Assembly: GCA_024449915.1 (NCBI GenBank)
Contig: JAMZAV010002182.1
Coordinates: 62,001 to 126,000 of the forward strand
DNA: 64,000 nucleotides
Origin: Sweltsa coloradensis
Taxonomy: Eukaryota; Arthropoda; Insecta; Plecoptera; Chloroperlidae
Reading direction: 5' to 3'
This document shows, piece after piece, positions 33,676 to 46,829 of the stretch (positions are counted from its first letter, which is position 1; each line of letters opens with the position of its first letter). A program made the translations under genes and the position numbers. The notes beneath the pieces are model-generated. The model saw only the letters and a list, made by a program, of their open reading frames with translations, made no database searches and was not told the origin of the DNA.

Positions 33676-35584
33676 GTTTTGAAGAGTTGTGTTCTTAAAA
33701 TATTTTCAAAGAGGTATTTTAAGCACAAAGGATCACTTAGTATAAGTTTTCAATTGAATACTGTTAGCCCATGTAAATGATTATAGTGCACGTAATTGAT
33801 AAAAGTGAAGGATTAAGAATAGGTTTCTAACAAAATCACGGTTAAAAAAATAATACAATGTTTGATATCTCGTTTTAAATATTATAATTGTTTAATTACA
33901 AGTTTGAGTAAAACCATGTGATGGATTAAAATGGCTCACTTAGCAAAGAAACTTTTAAGCTTTTGTTCTTGATCTGAATGCCTAATAAAGAAATCGAGCC
34001 GTATAAATTAGGGTATTGGTTCCCGGAAGAAAATATTATTCTTCTATTATGCTTTTACGATAAGTCTGCTATTGTTCGATAAGTAGGAAATGAAAAATTA
34101 CGAAACTTTTTTAGGGTTTTAACACGATTTCTATTTATCCGCAGTTGTTAGAATCGAATGAGAGTAAACTTTATGTAAGGTTTTGTTTTAGGGGGTAGAA
34201 AGTTTCACTCACAAAAAACATTGATAAAGTTCCATCTTTTAATAAATCATTTATTTTTGTCATTTAAAAAGGCAATCGACGGCTTTACAACAGGTTTCAA
34301 AACACCATATTCTTAATCTAAAGTAAAATACGTTTAAATTCATAAAAAATTAAATTTGGTTGTATCACTGTTAAAAATATCCATCTCGACAGAAATTTGA
34401 GTTTTTTTTCTGAACGCTCAATAACCACCCACATTCCCAGCTTAAAATCACTTCACGTATTAAAAACAAACATTTTGTGTCGTTACTTTTCAAAACCGCG
34501 TCCTCCGATATTTCCCCGGAGCTTTGCTTATCTCTCGCCCGCCGCATACCACAGTGCCCGATATACGATCTATTTCCGTCCACATAGACGGTGTATGCAT
34601 AACCTCTAATGAGTCTACAAAGCCAAGCGATGCATGCCGTAATATGTTCACCGAAGCTTGCTCTACTAGTATAACCCCCCCCACCCCGTCCACCCACTTC
34701 ACTCCGCGCGGCTTCTAGAATGATCAGGGCCAAGGGTTGAAATTTCCTACTCCGTTGACACCAACTACACGAATCCGACTGTAATATTTACATTTAGATA
34801 CCCTAGATCGGCTAGAAATAGTTTACAGACACTTCTAGTTTCAGTTTGCGATAGGAATGCTCAAAATGTATCCCTAGCGTTGAATTTTATTGTGAGACGA
34901 AGAAAAAAATCTACCGCTATAACAGACAACAAAGTGAAAAAAGTCGTTACACTTGGTTGCCATGGTGAATTTTTATGACGTAACGAACGAGCGAAAACAT
35001 TTCAAGGCAAAGAAAAAACTTACGAGCTAACATAATCGTCGTGCCTTATATCTACACTTTGAATAACTTGGACTGAGCGCGTTGGGGGAAAGGGGTGCTT
35101 TGGGGAAATTGGAAGATTGTGGCGCGAAGAGGGTGGGGGGGGGGGGGGGGTAATTCCGAGGAACATAAGGCAGTTACCCAATGTTTTTCCTCATAGAAAT
35201 GTCGAGTTAATGGATCTACAAACTGGACTGAGCACATAAACTTTCTAGACTAGTCTCGTTCTTAGGAAATTGTTTTCTGGGATATTTTATTGGTGGTTTT
35301 TGGTGTTTGAGAATTGTACTACATGGGATTTAGCTGAGGAATTGTGTTGGCAATTGAAGAACTAACTCGAGTCTTATCATCAGCGGCCACCACAGTTTAT
35401 ACGGCTAGTTTAAGACTATAGGACTCCTCTAAATCTCGTACCACATCAAACCATACCCCGCGAACATGCTAACACAAAGGAAGTCCCTAGTTCAGTCTTT
35501 AAATGTGAGTCGTGATTATGATTATTTTGTTGCTTTACGTCTCATGTCAACGCACTAATGCTATTTAAGTCGATGAGTGGTGAA

Positions 35585-35660
35585 AGATGACGATGTGCCT
35601 TATGTGGGTTTCGAGCCCACGTCCTCGTAGAGCCATACGCTGCGCCCTCAATCATATGCC
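35585..35660 (-). mobile_element. tRNA-like SINE head
   Basis: The - strand reads GCAGCGTATGGCTCTACGAG, then GACGTGGGCTCGAAACCC as the B-box region. It appears related to the head at 24.6 kb. Confidence 0.5.
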
Positions 35661-36149
35661 ATTAAAATACTCTGACTAGAGCACACTGCATAAATCCTAT
35701 TCACTGTCAGGCAAATTCTTTAAGAAGTCTGACCTTAACAACCCTAATTCATTCAGAAGTTGACGTTAAGAACGATACAAAGAAATCAGGAAGTAGGGCA
35801 TGACGACCATATCATTATCATATCATAACCATAACCATATCGTAACTTGCATTCCTACAAAAGAAAGGATAAGGTAAAGCACTGACATTTAAGTGTTCTT
35901 AAGTCAAATGCTTAAATAGACCGCTGTGGACATTTTTCCAAAGTCAGCTCCTTTTTATATTAGTTTACTGTCATATCTGTATGTCAATAAAATAATAACC
36001 TAAAATGAAAAACAGTTCATCTTTTCGTTAGAAAGAAGTACACTGGACCATAATTTGCAGTAAATGCAATACAATGTTTTCAACCCCCCCCCCTCAGCGG
36101 TCAATCACCCAACAGAGATAATATCAAATGCACCGTTTTTTTCTTCCCA

Positions 36150-36560
36150 CACAACGGAAACGATTCGTGTTTTATTGAAGCAAAACCAATTCACCTTCAA
36201 AACAGTTATTTTCTTCTGTATTTCCACATAAATCGTACTGGATTCGAAATTTATTACGAACACGAATAGCAATTCAGATTCCGTTCGAGAAGTTTAATAA
36301 TTTCCTCAATAATTATTATGTAAATTGTAACAAATCATTTTCCCGTCTTAATTTTCCAATCAAGAAACACCGCGCTAGAAATACAACGTTTTTTTCTTTC
36401 TCCAAATCTCGTTTGAAAATCCGATAGTCAATTAATAGCCCGAGTCGTTTATTTCGCGCTGCAGCCGAGTTCGTTAATTGACTCGTTCCAATTAATTTTT
36501 TTCTCTGTTTATTCCCGACGTAGTGAAATGCAATAAAAAGTGGGGGCGAGACTAGTTCCT
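36150..36560. promoter_or_regulatory. Candidate conserved intronic regulatory element
   Basis: A repeat-free, compositionally balanced 400-bp block in the giant intron. It is dense in homeodomain-type cores, including GTCAATTAATAGCCC, GTTAATTGACTCG and CCAATTAATTT, with ATTCGAAATTTATTACGAAC and GCGCTGCAGCCGAG nearby. This is a compositional impression only; no conservation could be checked. Confidence 0.25.
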
Positions 36561-39104
36561 AAAATCAAGATGTTCATTGCAGCGCTGGGGGAAATTGCAA
36601 TTTCCCCTTCTATTTCCGCTCGCGAGATAAACTACAGACTAGTTGCCAAGTGGCCTGACGGCCGCCCTACACATCAAACATTCCGTTTTAGCGCGGGTCA
36701 CGGCGGTAAAAACACAGCGCACACGAAACAACCAGACATACAGACATACAGTGCTTTTATTTAACTACTTGCTTTTGTTTGTTTATTTCTCTCTTTTCTT
36801 GTGATGTTTAAACTACATCGCAGTAGATGGGTTTAATATTAATGGAAATAACACACGAGAGCTAGATCATTACCTCAGTAGCTACTTTATAATTGCTACT
36901 AATATTTACAAGTTAACATCAAAGAAATAATGAATGATTACAAGTTTTTGTTTTCTGTTAATTATCTCTTAAACGCGATTTCTAATCAAAATTATAAAGA
37001 TGCATTGCTAGATTATAGCAAATATTCACAGAACGTTTTAAAAAAGAAGCAATAATGAATTTGATAATTGAACATGAGGGTTAATGCAGACAGATAGCTC
37101 AATTCGATGAGTCAAATCTCTAGCTCGTGGCATACAAGAGAGTACATTGAAAACTTTAACGGGTTTATACTAATTGTACCATTCCATTTTTTAGGAAAGT
37201 CTGGAAAAAATGTGTAATTCAGGATTGCCCAGTAGAGAGTGCACATCTGAGGGCCACAAAGAGATATGTACATCTGCTTACAGAAGTAATTCAAGGGAGG
37301 AAATAAAACATAAAAACAGCTTTTCGTTTCTCTTGACTATCTTGTCACATATTGTATCAACTTGATAAAATTATTGAATATTGTGGCGCTTCGGTCCCCA
37401 ATAAAGAGAAATATTTCTTACCACTTTTTCTGAACAATTATTGTAATTAATAACACAATTTATTTTAATCAGTTAATACTCTATTCAACGAACATATATT
37501 TTCTCCCTGCAATGGAATTGTAGTAGTTCTTGATGCCCTTAAGCCTTAAACCCGACAGCGCGCGAGCGGCAACAGTATTAACACTAGATTCATCCGAACT
37601 CAGCTAGAGAGGATTATACTTCGCAGTATTTGAATAGACTTAGTGAGATCTGTTCACTGATTTTTATGAGAGTACAGATGAAGATGGTGATACAGTGACA
37701 ACACATATTATTTCCCTTGACGGAGTAAGCTTCTTGATTGGGGAACACCATCTTGAAAATCGAGAAATTTTGCTATTTGAACAACTGCTGAAAATGGTAC
37801 ACGTACTAAATGAAAGATAAACTTTTATTCTTTTAATAAAACTCTATTGTATAAGAACAATAATTGTTATTTGGGCACCAAAAAAATAATACAATATTTG
37901 TTTAATACAAAGTTGTTTAAAGTTTGTTTTTTTGAACATTCGGGAATCAGATAAAAAGGATGAAGGCTATATCCGGTTTTGGCATACCTGAGGGACAAGC
38001 GTCACCGAAGGCTGAAATAATACCCGGCACATCAACCAACAACTAGATTTAAACGGTGGAAGAAAAATCATTAATTTTTAAATTATTTTTGATTATTTTG
38101 TTGATTAATTAGCTCCACTCTCTCTATCGGGTATTTTAATACCCGTGCTGGTTAGAGTTATCGTTAAAATGTAGGCCTAAACTTGTCAAGGAAGTTTGTT
38201 AGAAATTGTTGAACTATTTTACTTGTATCATTTTATTTTTTATTGTAAATTGACCAATTTAAGTATCCAAAAATAGATGAGAATTTTGAAATTTCGTGCG
38301 TGTGAATAAATATTTTACAAACTTTCTTTGGCCACGACAGAAACTCGTTTCGTTGTCCGTTCAGAATGTTGTTTTTGTATAAGTGATGCCCCTAATTGTA
38401 TACCAACATTGTTGGTGAAATGCTCTTATTTTATGTTAACAATAACGACCACACTAACAGAAAAACAGGTAAAAAAACACACAAAATTCTTAAATTGAAT
38501 ACCTACCACTTGAAAGATAAATACTAACAATAAAGAAGCTGAAACGGTAGTACCATTACATTTATTGCGGCTTGTAAAACATGCTAACGTTTTAGGGACA
38601 TTTCAATCCCGGAGGTTGGCGACATCAGAGAGGTGATTAAGGCTAAACGGCGCACTCTGGTTTTTACAGTTGGTAATAAAAAAGGTTCATTTCACTTCTC
38701 CACGATTCGGATTTTTGCATCTGCTTAGTGCGTAGCGGGATGTGCTCTAGGGTGGACACGCGTTGGACCAAAACACTAGACCTTTAGGGCGAGACACTTC
38801 AATTATTTTTATATTTTTAAAATAATTACAAAAATAGCAATTTTAACATATTTGTTTCTTTTTTCACCTACTATTGACAAATGGTTTTTATCTGATACTC
38901 ACAACGCCTACAAATCTTTAAAACCAATGCAATTCAGTCTATAAACATTAATTTTACATGCCGTCTTTGAACCTACACTTTACAAAGTTATTTGAACTGA
39001 AAAAAGTTGCCTTTTGATAAAGATAAAAAAAATTAAATAACTTAAATTTAATTACAAAAGTTTTATAAGTGTGGAATCATTGCTGCTCTGTATTATAATT
39101 CATC

Positions 39105-39270
39105 ACTTTTCTGTCCGTTCGTCTATGGGTGCGTCACGTTTCATGATAATAACCGAACATGCCCCCGATTGACACAGTTTTTTTTGTATTGACATTGGCC
39201 TTCAACAAGGATGATACAGATATTTTGTTTCTTGAGAGCCAGGGGTATAACTAGCCCCCATCCCCCTCCA
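39105..39270 (+). mobile_element. Interspersed repeat, 'CGAACATGACC' family
   Basis: TGTCCGTTCGTCTATGGGTG, CGTCACGTTTCATGATAATA, ACCGAACATGCCCCCGATTG, GACATTGGCCTTCAACAAGG and ATGATACAGATATTTTG. Pyrimidine-rich sequence ends the copy. Confidence 0.6.
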
Positions 39271-40179
39271 GAGAGTTCATATATCTATAAAATCGCCACC
39301 CCCGCCAAGGGAAGTTGAACTCCGTAAGGAATATGTTATTATGACGTTAAGCAGTATGTTAGGTGCTCCATACCCATGCTTGTTATTTAGTTTGAGAACG
39401 ATGCAAGGAAATGGCGGAGAACCAATCCAGTCAATTAGGTCACCACATACGAAAGAAATTCCGGTAGTAAAACGACATAAAAAAAAGCGCCGACGTTTCC
39501 GCCTTCTAGCCAAGTGGTCGAGTCTTGATAGCCGGGGGAAAAAGTCGCGTCTTAAACTTCAGACGGCTGTGGAAGTCGCTTCGCCTCGACGACATCGCGG
39601 AGTGATGATCTTCAAGGTTGGTCACTCGCGTTTTATCTCTATTAGGAGAGTTGTCTCTGTAAACTCACTGTAGGTACTAGGCTCATTACTCACATTTAAA
39701 TCAACATAAGAATATAATTGAACTTAAATAATTTATTTATAACGTATTTTTTAAACTTACAGTTCTAAATTATTAGGGAGCGAAACTCAAGATTAATTTT
39801 TTTCCTGTCAGTCCGTCTTAGTCCATTACGTTATGGGAATGTGGGTATAAAATTTGGGGCAAAGGTTCACTTATATCACTATATAGGTCTTAAAGAGACG
39901 ATTCCGAATATCCATGATATACCAGGGGCAGTATGTTTACCCAAAATTCAAGGTCAAAGATCAAATGACCGCTATTTTGCTAAATTAATTTCTCAAGGTT
40001 GCGATTTTTTAAATTTTAGTACATTTACGTATCGGATAAATTGTAAAAAATCATTAAATAAATTAAAACTTCACATTTGACCATTTATAACCCTAAATTT
40101 GGTCACAATTGCCAGTTTATTTTTACAATATTACATTTTGTTCAACATTTTGCGTGTATAATGTTTCACAATAACAAAC

Positions 40180-40310
40180 AAGACATCGTCATTCGACAAG
40201 AATGATACAGAATGCTTTTAATTGCCATAAGGGTCAGGACGGTGTGACCTTTTCTATATCCAAGAGGGACAAATTATACTTTGAACTCGGCAACTACACC
40301 ATTTCGCAAA
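40180..40310 (+). mobile_element. Fragment of the 'CGAACATGACC' family
   Basis: ATTCGACAAGAATGATACAG followed by AATGCTTTTAATTG and, after some 80 bp, AACTCGGCAACTACACCA, matching the 3' half of the copy at 41.6 kb. Confidence 0.5.
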
Positions 40311-40800
40311 GAGATTTAATGCTGAATGAGTTTGATTTTGATCTTAGACAATCTTTTGATTGTTAGCTTCACTCCCTATTGCGGGTTCTTGATTTAAATT
40401 AAATGAAAATGCCAATCTACCTAAAAACAATTTCTACATTGACGGATATGCGAAAAAATGTGTGGTATTACAAAACACGGATAAATATTAGTTACATAAT
40501 AATTTGTGGTACGCTACGATGAAAGGATTGTCGCGGGGGGAAGTCGGGGGTATGGGTATGTTTGTTAAATATTTAAATGGTTTGTAGCTTGGAATTATAT
40601 ATTTACATAGACCGGATATCTCCAACAACGAATTCAACAATTCTCTCGTGATGTTTGTGTCACGAGCAGATGATTCGGATATCCCGAAATGTTCTCATCG
40701 TTATTTCCTTCTCATTTCCTCCCCCCACCTCGTGAATACGTGGCCCCCCTCCCTCGCCCCTCCGCCACCCACATCTGTAATCCCATGGTTACCCCCCCTC

Positions 40801-40900
40801 CTGATCCCAACAGTCAGTCACATTCTTTGCTGGAAACAGTACCACAACGCCTGATCCCAACAGTCAGTCACATTCTTTGCTGGAAACAGTACCACAAATG
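40801..40900 (+). repeat. 50-bp tandem duplication
   Basis: CTGATCCCAACAGTCAGTCA through GTACCACAA occurs at 40801-40847 and again at 40851-40897 without a visible mismatch. The C-rich stretch before it holds nothing recognisable. Confidence 0.92.
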
Positions 40901-41642
40901 AAACGAAAACAGTCGTTGTCCTACGTAGCAACTCAATACAACAGCCAAATAACTGAATGTAATATACAAAGTTCTCAAGTATTTGAGACAATTAAAACTA
41001 TACTTGGAACAGTTTGATACGAACTGTTAATTATTTTTTACAACACGATCTATAGCACAATACTACACTAAAATTACAGTTTAAAAAATTATATCTTGTA
41101 ACTGTGATTTAACATGAATTTTCCAATTTTTTGGATCCAGAAATTTGCTAAAATTGGTGTTTTGGGAAATTTCTTAAATCGGCTTTAACCTGCTTTTTTT
41201 TGGTCCACATAGATACAAGAGCATAGTACTAATCTAAAATGCCCCTTTATAACATCGTGTTTTGAAACTGTGCCCAAATATACCCTCAAACACGCAAAAA
41301 TATGGATTCCAAAATCACACCCCATATTGGTAATTACCATATTTTGACCGAACTACTTGCCCAAATTACAAAACAAAATATAGAGAATTTACAGAAAAGG
41401 CTGTAGAGTACATCAATAATGGTTATTTTTTAAATCAAAATCCTCCAAGGTCACGGGGCATAAAGATCGTCCCCATGTTATTTCTTATGGGAGATTTTTG
41501 CCGATGGGACCTAGCTCGAAAAATGTCATGTTTAACAATTTTTTGGGAAGTCATGGTGACCCCAATAATTTTTCTGTTAACTGCTAAACTCATTACTAGT
41601 TAGCCTGAATGAAATATATTTTTTGAATTTAGCGGTTAAATA

Positions 41643-41845
41643 CCCGTTGCGTGCGTCACGTCCCAAGATAAAATCCGAACATGACCTCCGATTGACTTGC
41701 GATTTTGTTGACATTGCCTTTCAACATGGATGATATAGAATGTTTTCGGCGAGCGTAGAGGTCAGTAAGGCAGGGTTATCCCCGCCCAAAGAGGGTAGGG
41801 GCCTGTAAACTCGGCACCGCCACCAAACACTTTGTTTATATTGTC
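41643..41845 (+). mobile_element. Interspersed repeat, 'CGAACATGACC' family
   Basis: TTGCGTGCGTCACGTCCCAA, ATCCGAACATGACCTCCGAT, GACATTGCCTTTCAACATGG, ATGATATAGAATGTTTTC, ending CTCGGCACCGCCACCAAA. The best preserved copy in the window. A shorter piece is at 40180-40310. Confidence 0.6.
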
Positions 41846-43196
41846 GGAACGCTTCGCTCCTTATTCCGTGTACTTCTACAATCGTGCTTATTTATTTTTA
41901 GTTGTCACTTACACAGTATTGTGTTCCAGTGAATCATCTACACACAAAACATTTCTGAAACACTAACATTGATCGGAAGTGACGAGTCCTACAGAGACGA
42001 ACCTCATTGTTCTTCAAATCATTCATACCAGTCTTCATTTAAAAGGGCATTGACTTTTGTGATAGTTTTTCTGTATAACCCCAATTTTTGTGAAAGATTT
42101 TGTTTATAAGAAATGATCATACTTTTTATGTCAATGGGAAGAAAAGAAGTATTTTTGTAGAAGATCGAAAATACACCTATAATATAACAGAATCCACATT
42201 TCCCACAATAAAAATACTAATTTTACCTCCCTCTTATTGTGAACGAGTTTAAAAGAGTCTTTAATGTTAGTGATTTTTTCTGGAACTTTTCCTCAAGAAG
42301 TTTTTAACAGATTGTTACCACACTTTGCACATAACTTATAGTCTTGTATATACAGTCTTGTATAGAGGCACATTCTTTTAAACAATAACAAGAAATCCAA
42401 ATAAATGTGATGGATTTTGAGAATAATGGACTTTTGTAATATCACTAAAATTAGTAAATTTCGGAATTTATTTGTGCGTAATGCGCAATAATGTTTAGAA
42501 ATATTTGACTCTAGAAGAGTGACCATATTCTTGCATGACAGTTACCCAAAGATGCATATCAATCGGATGAGAAGCAGGAAAAGTCCACAAAAAGTTTCAA
42601 ATAGGTATAGTTGACTCTAACACGTTAATAATATGTTTTCAGTCATGATCAAAAGTGTGGCCCAATACCATAATAATAAACTTGTGCGAGACAATAATCT
42701 AGATTTGTAGCCAACGTGTCTGTGTGTAGAACACCTCCTTGAAATACGTCCACAGGGCCTAGTTGTGATCCACCGGTTAGCAGTGTTACCCACCGCCTGT
42801 GACGGTAAAGAACAATGAGTCTGGCGCGGGGTGGCGGTGGGGGGTGGGGGGGGGTCGTTTCGACGCTCGGAGAGGTTAATCAGGTGATGTCACGTGACGG
42901 TAATCACCCACGAGGGGTGGGGGAGGGGAGAGAGGGCCTAAATCACGACCAAGAATTTCAAGTTGAATTTAAAGTCTCGGTGGTTCCGCAGGAGATGCGG
43001 TGAATTATGAACGCTTGAAATAAGAAAGTTTACCGACCGGCTGAGGCATCGAATAGCATTAAGGGACTACCATGTTCGTTCACTGCTAGTGCAGCCGCTA
43101 AGAGATGGCACCACCATAGCATGTTAGTTCACTGCTGGTACCACCGTCGCGGCAAAATAACGTTAATACAACGGAATCGGTTCGTGTGTAATATTT

Positions 43197-43235
<39 letters not shown>
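43197..43235. repeat. (TAG)n microsatellite
   Basis: Thirteen uninterrupted TAG units that form the 3' tail of the - strand LINE. Confidence 0.95.
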
Positions 43236-44550
43236 AACTTTATTTAGCTATATATAGCTATTAATATACATTTAACACAATGTTTACATTGATGTGGCAC
43301 ATAGGCACCATAGCATAAACAAGTAAATCACCATTTTTAATATCAAAATGCCTATTGAACTAGCTGCATAAACTAGTGTTACACTATACCTTAAACTCTG
43401 ATTTTACAAAATTGACACAATCTTTTCTAAATTTATGTACATTGTTTACGTTTCTTATGTTTTCATGAAGTCTATTGTATAACCTTACTCCACTATAGAA
43501 AATAGATTTTTGTGTGCTACTTTTATGCATACATTCTAGGTAAAGTTTATTACCGGTAGTACTTCTTGTTTTGTGATTATGCACATCCTTTACTTGACAT
43601 ATTATGTTATTTAAGTACCCAGGCATCAATCCTTTACTCATTTTATATATCATTACTAGTGTACTTAGCGCTATTCTCTGCTGAACAGAAGTCCATTGTA
43701 GTGTTTCTATATACTCTATTCTTGTGTATCTGTTACATCCTAATACTATTCTCATACCTCTATTCTGAAGTTTCTGTAGCAAACTAATATCTGATTTGCG
43801 AATATCCCACAATAGTGAGTTACAATAGTCAAAATGTGGTGCAATAATAGTTTTATATATCAAATTTCTAACCCATGGTGATATATATGGGCTTATTCTA
43901 TTTAATAAACCTACTTTCTTACTTATCTTTTTAGCAATATAATTGACATGATTTGAGAATTTGAGGTTATCATCAATTATCACGCCTAGGTATTTATCTC
44001 CTTTACAAATTCTGGCATCTCCCCATCTATGAGTATATTGTTACTATTACTATTTACTACATTGTACTTTCTTGCTTGAGTGCCAGTTACAATCATGCAT
44101 TTAGTTTTACTTACATTCAATTGCAATTTATTTAATTTGAGCCATTGGCTTAACTTTGCTAATTGGATGTTAATTGCCATAGGCCTACATATTTCTTGCA
44201 AGTTGTACCCTGCAAGAGATATTAGTGTGTCATCCGCAAATAGATTTATTAAGACGTTATCCATACACTTATTGATGTCATTGATATAAATTATAAATAA
44301 CAGAGGCCCTAGAATAGACCCATGGGGCACCCCATGTTGATTTTTAAGTTTTTGTGATAATATCCTGTCATTGTATTTTGTATTTTGAAATCTATTTGCC
44401 AAGTAACTTTTAAACCACTGTAATACATTACCTCCTATTCCATACATTGCAAGTTTTTGTAACATAATTTGTCTGTCTATTGTTTCAAATGCACGCTTAA
44501 AGTCTAAGAATATGGATACTATTATTTTGTTTGAATCTAGCTCTTCTTTC
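43197..44550 (-). mobile_element. 5'-truncated LINE, reverse transcriptase domain with one frameshift
   Basis: On the - strand the coding part starts at about 44545 with LDSNKIIVSIFLDFKRAFET (RT motif with the first catalytic Asp), continues through HGVPHGSILGPLLFIIYIND and NLFADDTLIS (the FADD catalytic box), and after a single frameshift at about 43984 resumes YLGVIIDDNLKFSNHV, then PHFDYCNSLLWD, and ends KDCVNFVKSEFKV at 43384. The 3' UTR contains AATAAAGT and a (TAC)n tail (43197-43235). This is a non-LTR element of the jockey/CR1 group by motif order. The endonuclease and any ORF1 are absent. One lesion in about 1.1 kb indicates a fairly young copy. Confidence 0.9.
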
Positions 44551-45699
44551 CATTATGTTCCATCCAATATGCAATAACGCCAATTGAGGTTATTAGAAAG
44601 ATTTAATGTATGCTGCGTATTATTGTACCGCGTACGGGAAATTGGTAATGACTTCTCTGGGGGTTAAAGCCAAAGAATAGACATTTTATGATTATTGATG
44701 GCGAAAATAAATAAAAATAACAATCTCACACACGTAGATGTAGTGAATACTACAAATAAATACGTACAATAAAGAATAGCACAAGCAATCTTACATATTA
44801 TATCGTTATATTGGTAACATTTGTTAGATCTCCAAGAAAGATGTTTGTAAAAATAGATATAATCTTTCAAACGAGTTACTTTGAATATATTTCTCTATTT
44901 TGTTGTTTGTGAGTTACTTGATTAGTCCGTATACATGACTGGTTGGTAGGGTATAAGATAAAAATAAGGTAAATATACCAAAACAACCGTGTCCTATTTT
45001 ACTTTATTAGAACTGGTGTAGATAAATAGAGAAGTCTACTCTACTCTACAGCACGAGGGAGCTCTAGTGGTAAAACCACAAGCATCGCATCCTCATTTCA
45101 CTCAACCCGACTGGAGATATAAGCAGATTGGTATCCCATACTCGAGCATTGGGTGTGTAATGTGGGGTAGAGACCCAACCGAGCGTCCTTGTAGATGCTG
45201 GATGCTGCGTGGTACCATCTACTAGTCGGATAGAAATACTTAAATATATATACGCAACACATTTACACAGATATCGTCTATGCTAACGTCTTATACAATT
45301 ACCTTTTATATGATTTAAGTAATTAAAGCAGGTTTTTTTCTATCGTATAAATTTAATTATTGGCGGTCAATAATCATAATGAAAGAGCAACGCCATAAGA
45401 AGAAAAATAAAGAAATAAACGAATTTCAAAAATTACTTCTTTGATAGTCATTGGAAAGTGTAGTACTCTAAAATATATAATTAAAATCGTACATGAGAAA
45501 AGCCAAGGGTATGTGTTGAATAAGTTGCCTTCCAGTGATCAAATTTAAGTTATATGTTTTAACTTCTCAGATTACTAAACCTAATGTTATTCCTCCATAA
45601 TTTGTATAATATATATTTTGCTAACCGTATCTTATCGTCTGGTCGTAATGCCGCTTCCACCAATCTCTGTGACGTAGTTCTTAGAGAGAACGTACTATA

Positions 45700-45935
45700 T
45701 ACCTCGCTTTACGCTCTCAGAGCGAACAGACTATACCCTTCTAGGAGAGAGTTATGTAGCTCTCGAAGAGAACAGACTATACACTTCTAGGACTTGTATG
45801 TAGCTGTCACAGTGAACAGACTATAATCCTCCTAGGAAAGGGACATGGCTCTCACAGCGAACAGACTATACCCTCCTCGGAGAGAGGTATGTAGTTCTCA
45901 CAGCGAACAGACTATACCCTCCTACGAATGGGAGG
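45700..45935 (+). repeat. Minisatellite, unit about 45-50 bp, five copies
   Basis: The repeated core is GCGAACAGACTATACCCTCC with (A/T)GGAGAGAGGTATGTAGCTC between cores. Cores start near 45721, 45768, 45813, 45858 and 45902. Copies are diverged. Confidence 0.85.
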
Positions 45936-46639
45936 TTCGCTAACCGCTAGATGGGGTACGTCGATAATCTCTGTACTTCGTTCCGTAGTTGATGCGAAAT
46001 TTATTCGGTATGCGGAGCACATTTCCATATTAACATGCAATGGGCTGTGAACTGACCTTTGAGGAATTGTGAACGAAATTTCTTACTAGAGACGGGTCTT
46101 TAAATAGATATCACGACGCAGAGCGAGTTTACTTGAGGGGACTAGTTTCCATTATCATTTTGTGGAAATGTTTCCAACACACCTCGCTTAAGGGGATATG
46201 GACATGGATTTCAGGCACAATCATGTTTTTAACTCGGAAGACTTACACCAAGGTTGTTTGAAATATTGTACTGTGTCACAGAAGCGGAAATGATCGGCGC
46301 TACACATACTCTTTTCTAAAGATTGTTTTAAAATAATAGGTATGTAAAAATAAACTGATGTCTTTGATTTTGATGCTTTTTTAAATCAGAAAAGTAACAT
46401 TTTCGTTAATTCAATTTTTATTGATAGGCTACGAATGATAGGCTAACCATGTAAGCTCCCTTGACAACTATGCCTGTTTCCTGGACGACAAATAGCAATT
46501 TGCTAACTTCCAAATGTGCCTATTCGCTTTTAATTCAGATTTTTGTTATTGGGGGGAATGTTCGCTTTGATCACGTAACCATTACAACATGTGACGCTGC
46601 AATTCGTCTATGATTAAGCAAATCAGCGCAATTAACTTC

Positions 46640-46725
46640 TCAGGATTGCCAGTGGTGGTAATGGATCCGACTGACTATCTCCCGAACAAGGGTCTAACCG
46701 CTTAGCTAGCGAGTCACCTTAATTA
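46640..46725 (-). mobile_element. tRNA-like SINE relic
   Basis: The - strand reads GTGACTCGCTAGCTAAGCGG (A-box-like, followed by TTAGACCC) and GGATCCATTACCACC near the end. It lies just left of a 33-bp hairpin. The B box is poor, so the call is tentative. Confidence 0.35.
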
Positions 46726-46738
46726 ATTGATTCACTAT

Positions 46739-46829
46739 GATGTACACCCGGCGTCAGAAGTAAATCAAGGGGTATCGTTGTATCTACAATACCCAGTCCT
46801 TGATTTACTTCTGACGCCGGGTGTACATC
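46739..46829. repeat. Perfect inverted repeat, 32-bp arms, 91 bp in total
   Basis: GATGTACACCCGGCGTCAGA and AGTAAATCAAGG on the left are mirrored by CCTTGATTTACTTCTGACGC and CGGGTGTACATC on the right, with a spacer of about 27 bp. By eye the arms match without error. It could be a tiny MITE or a transcribed hairpin. Confidence 0.93.

Noticed and set aside
39341..39673. Open frame of 110 residues, Arg/Lys-rich
   Set aside because: No family motif, overlaps a repeat edge at its start, and lacks homology that I can recognise.
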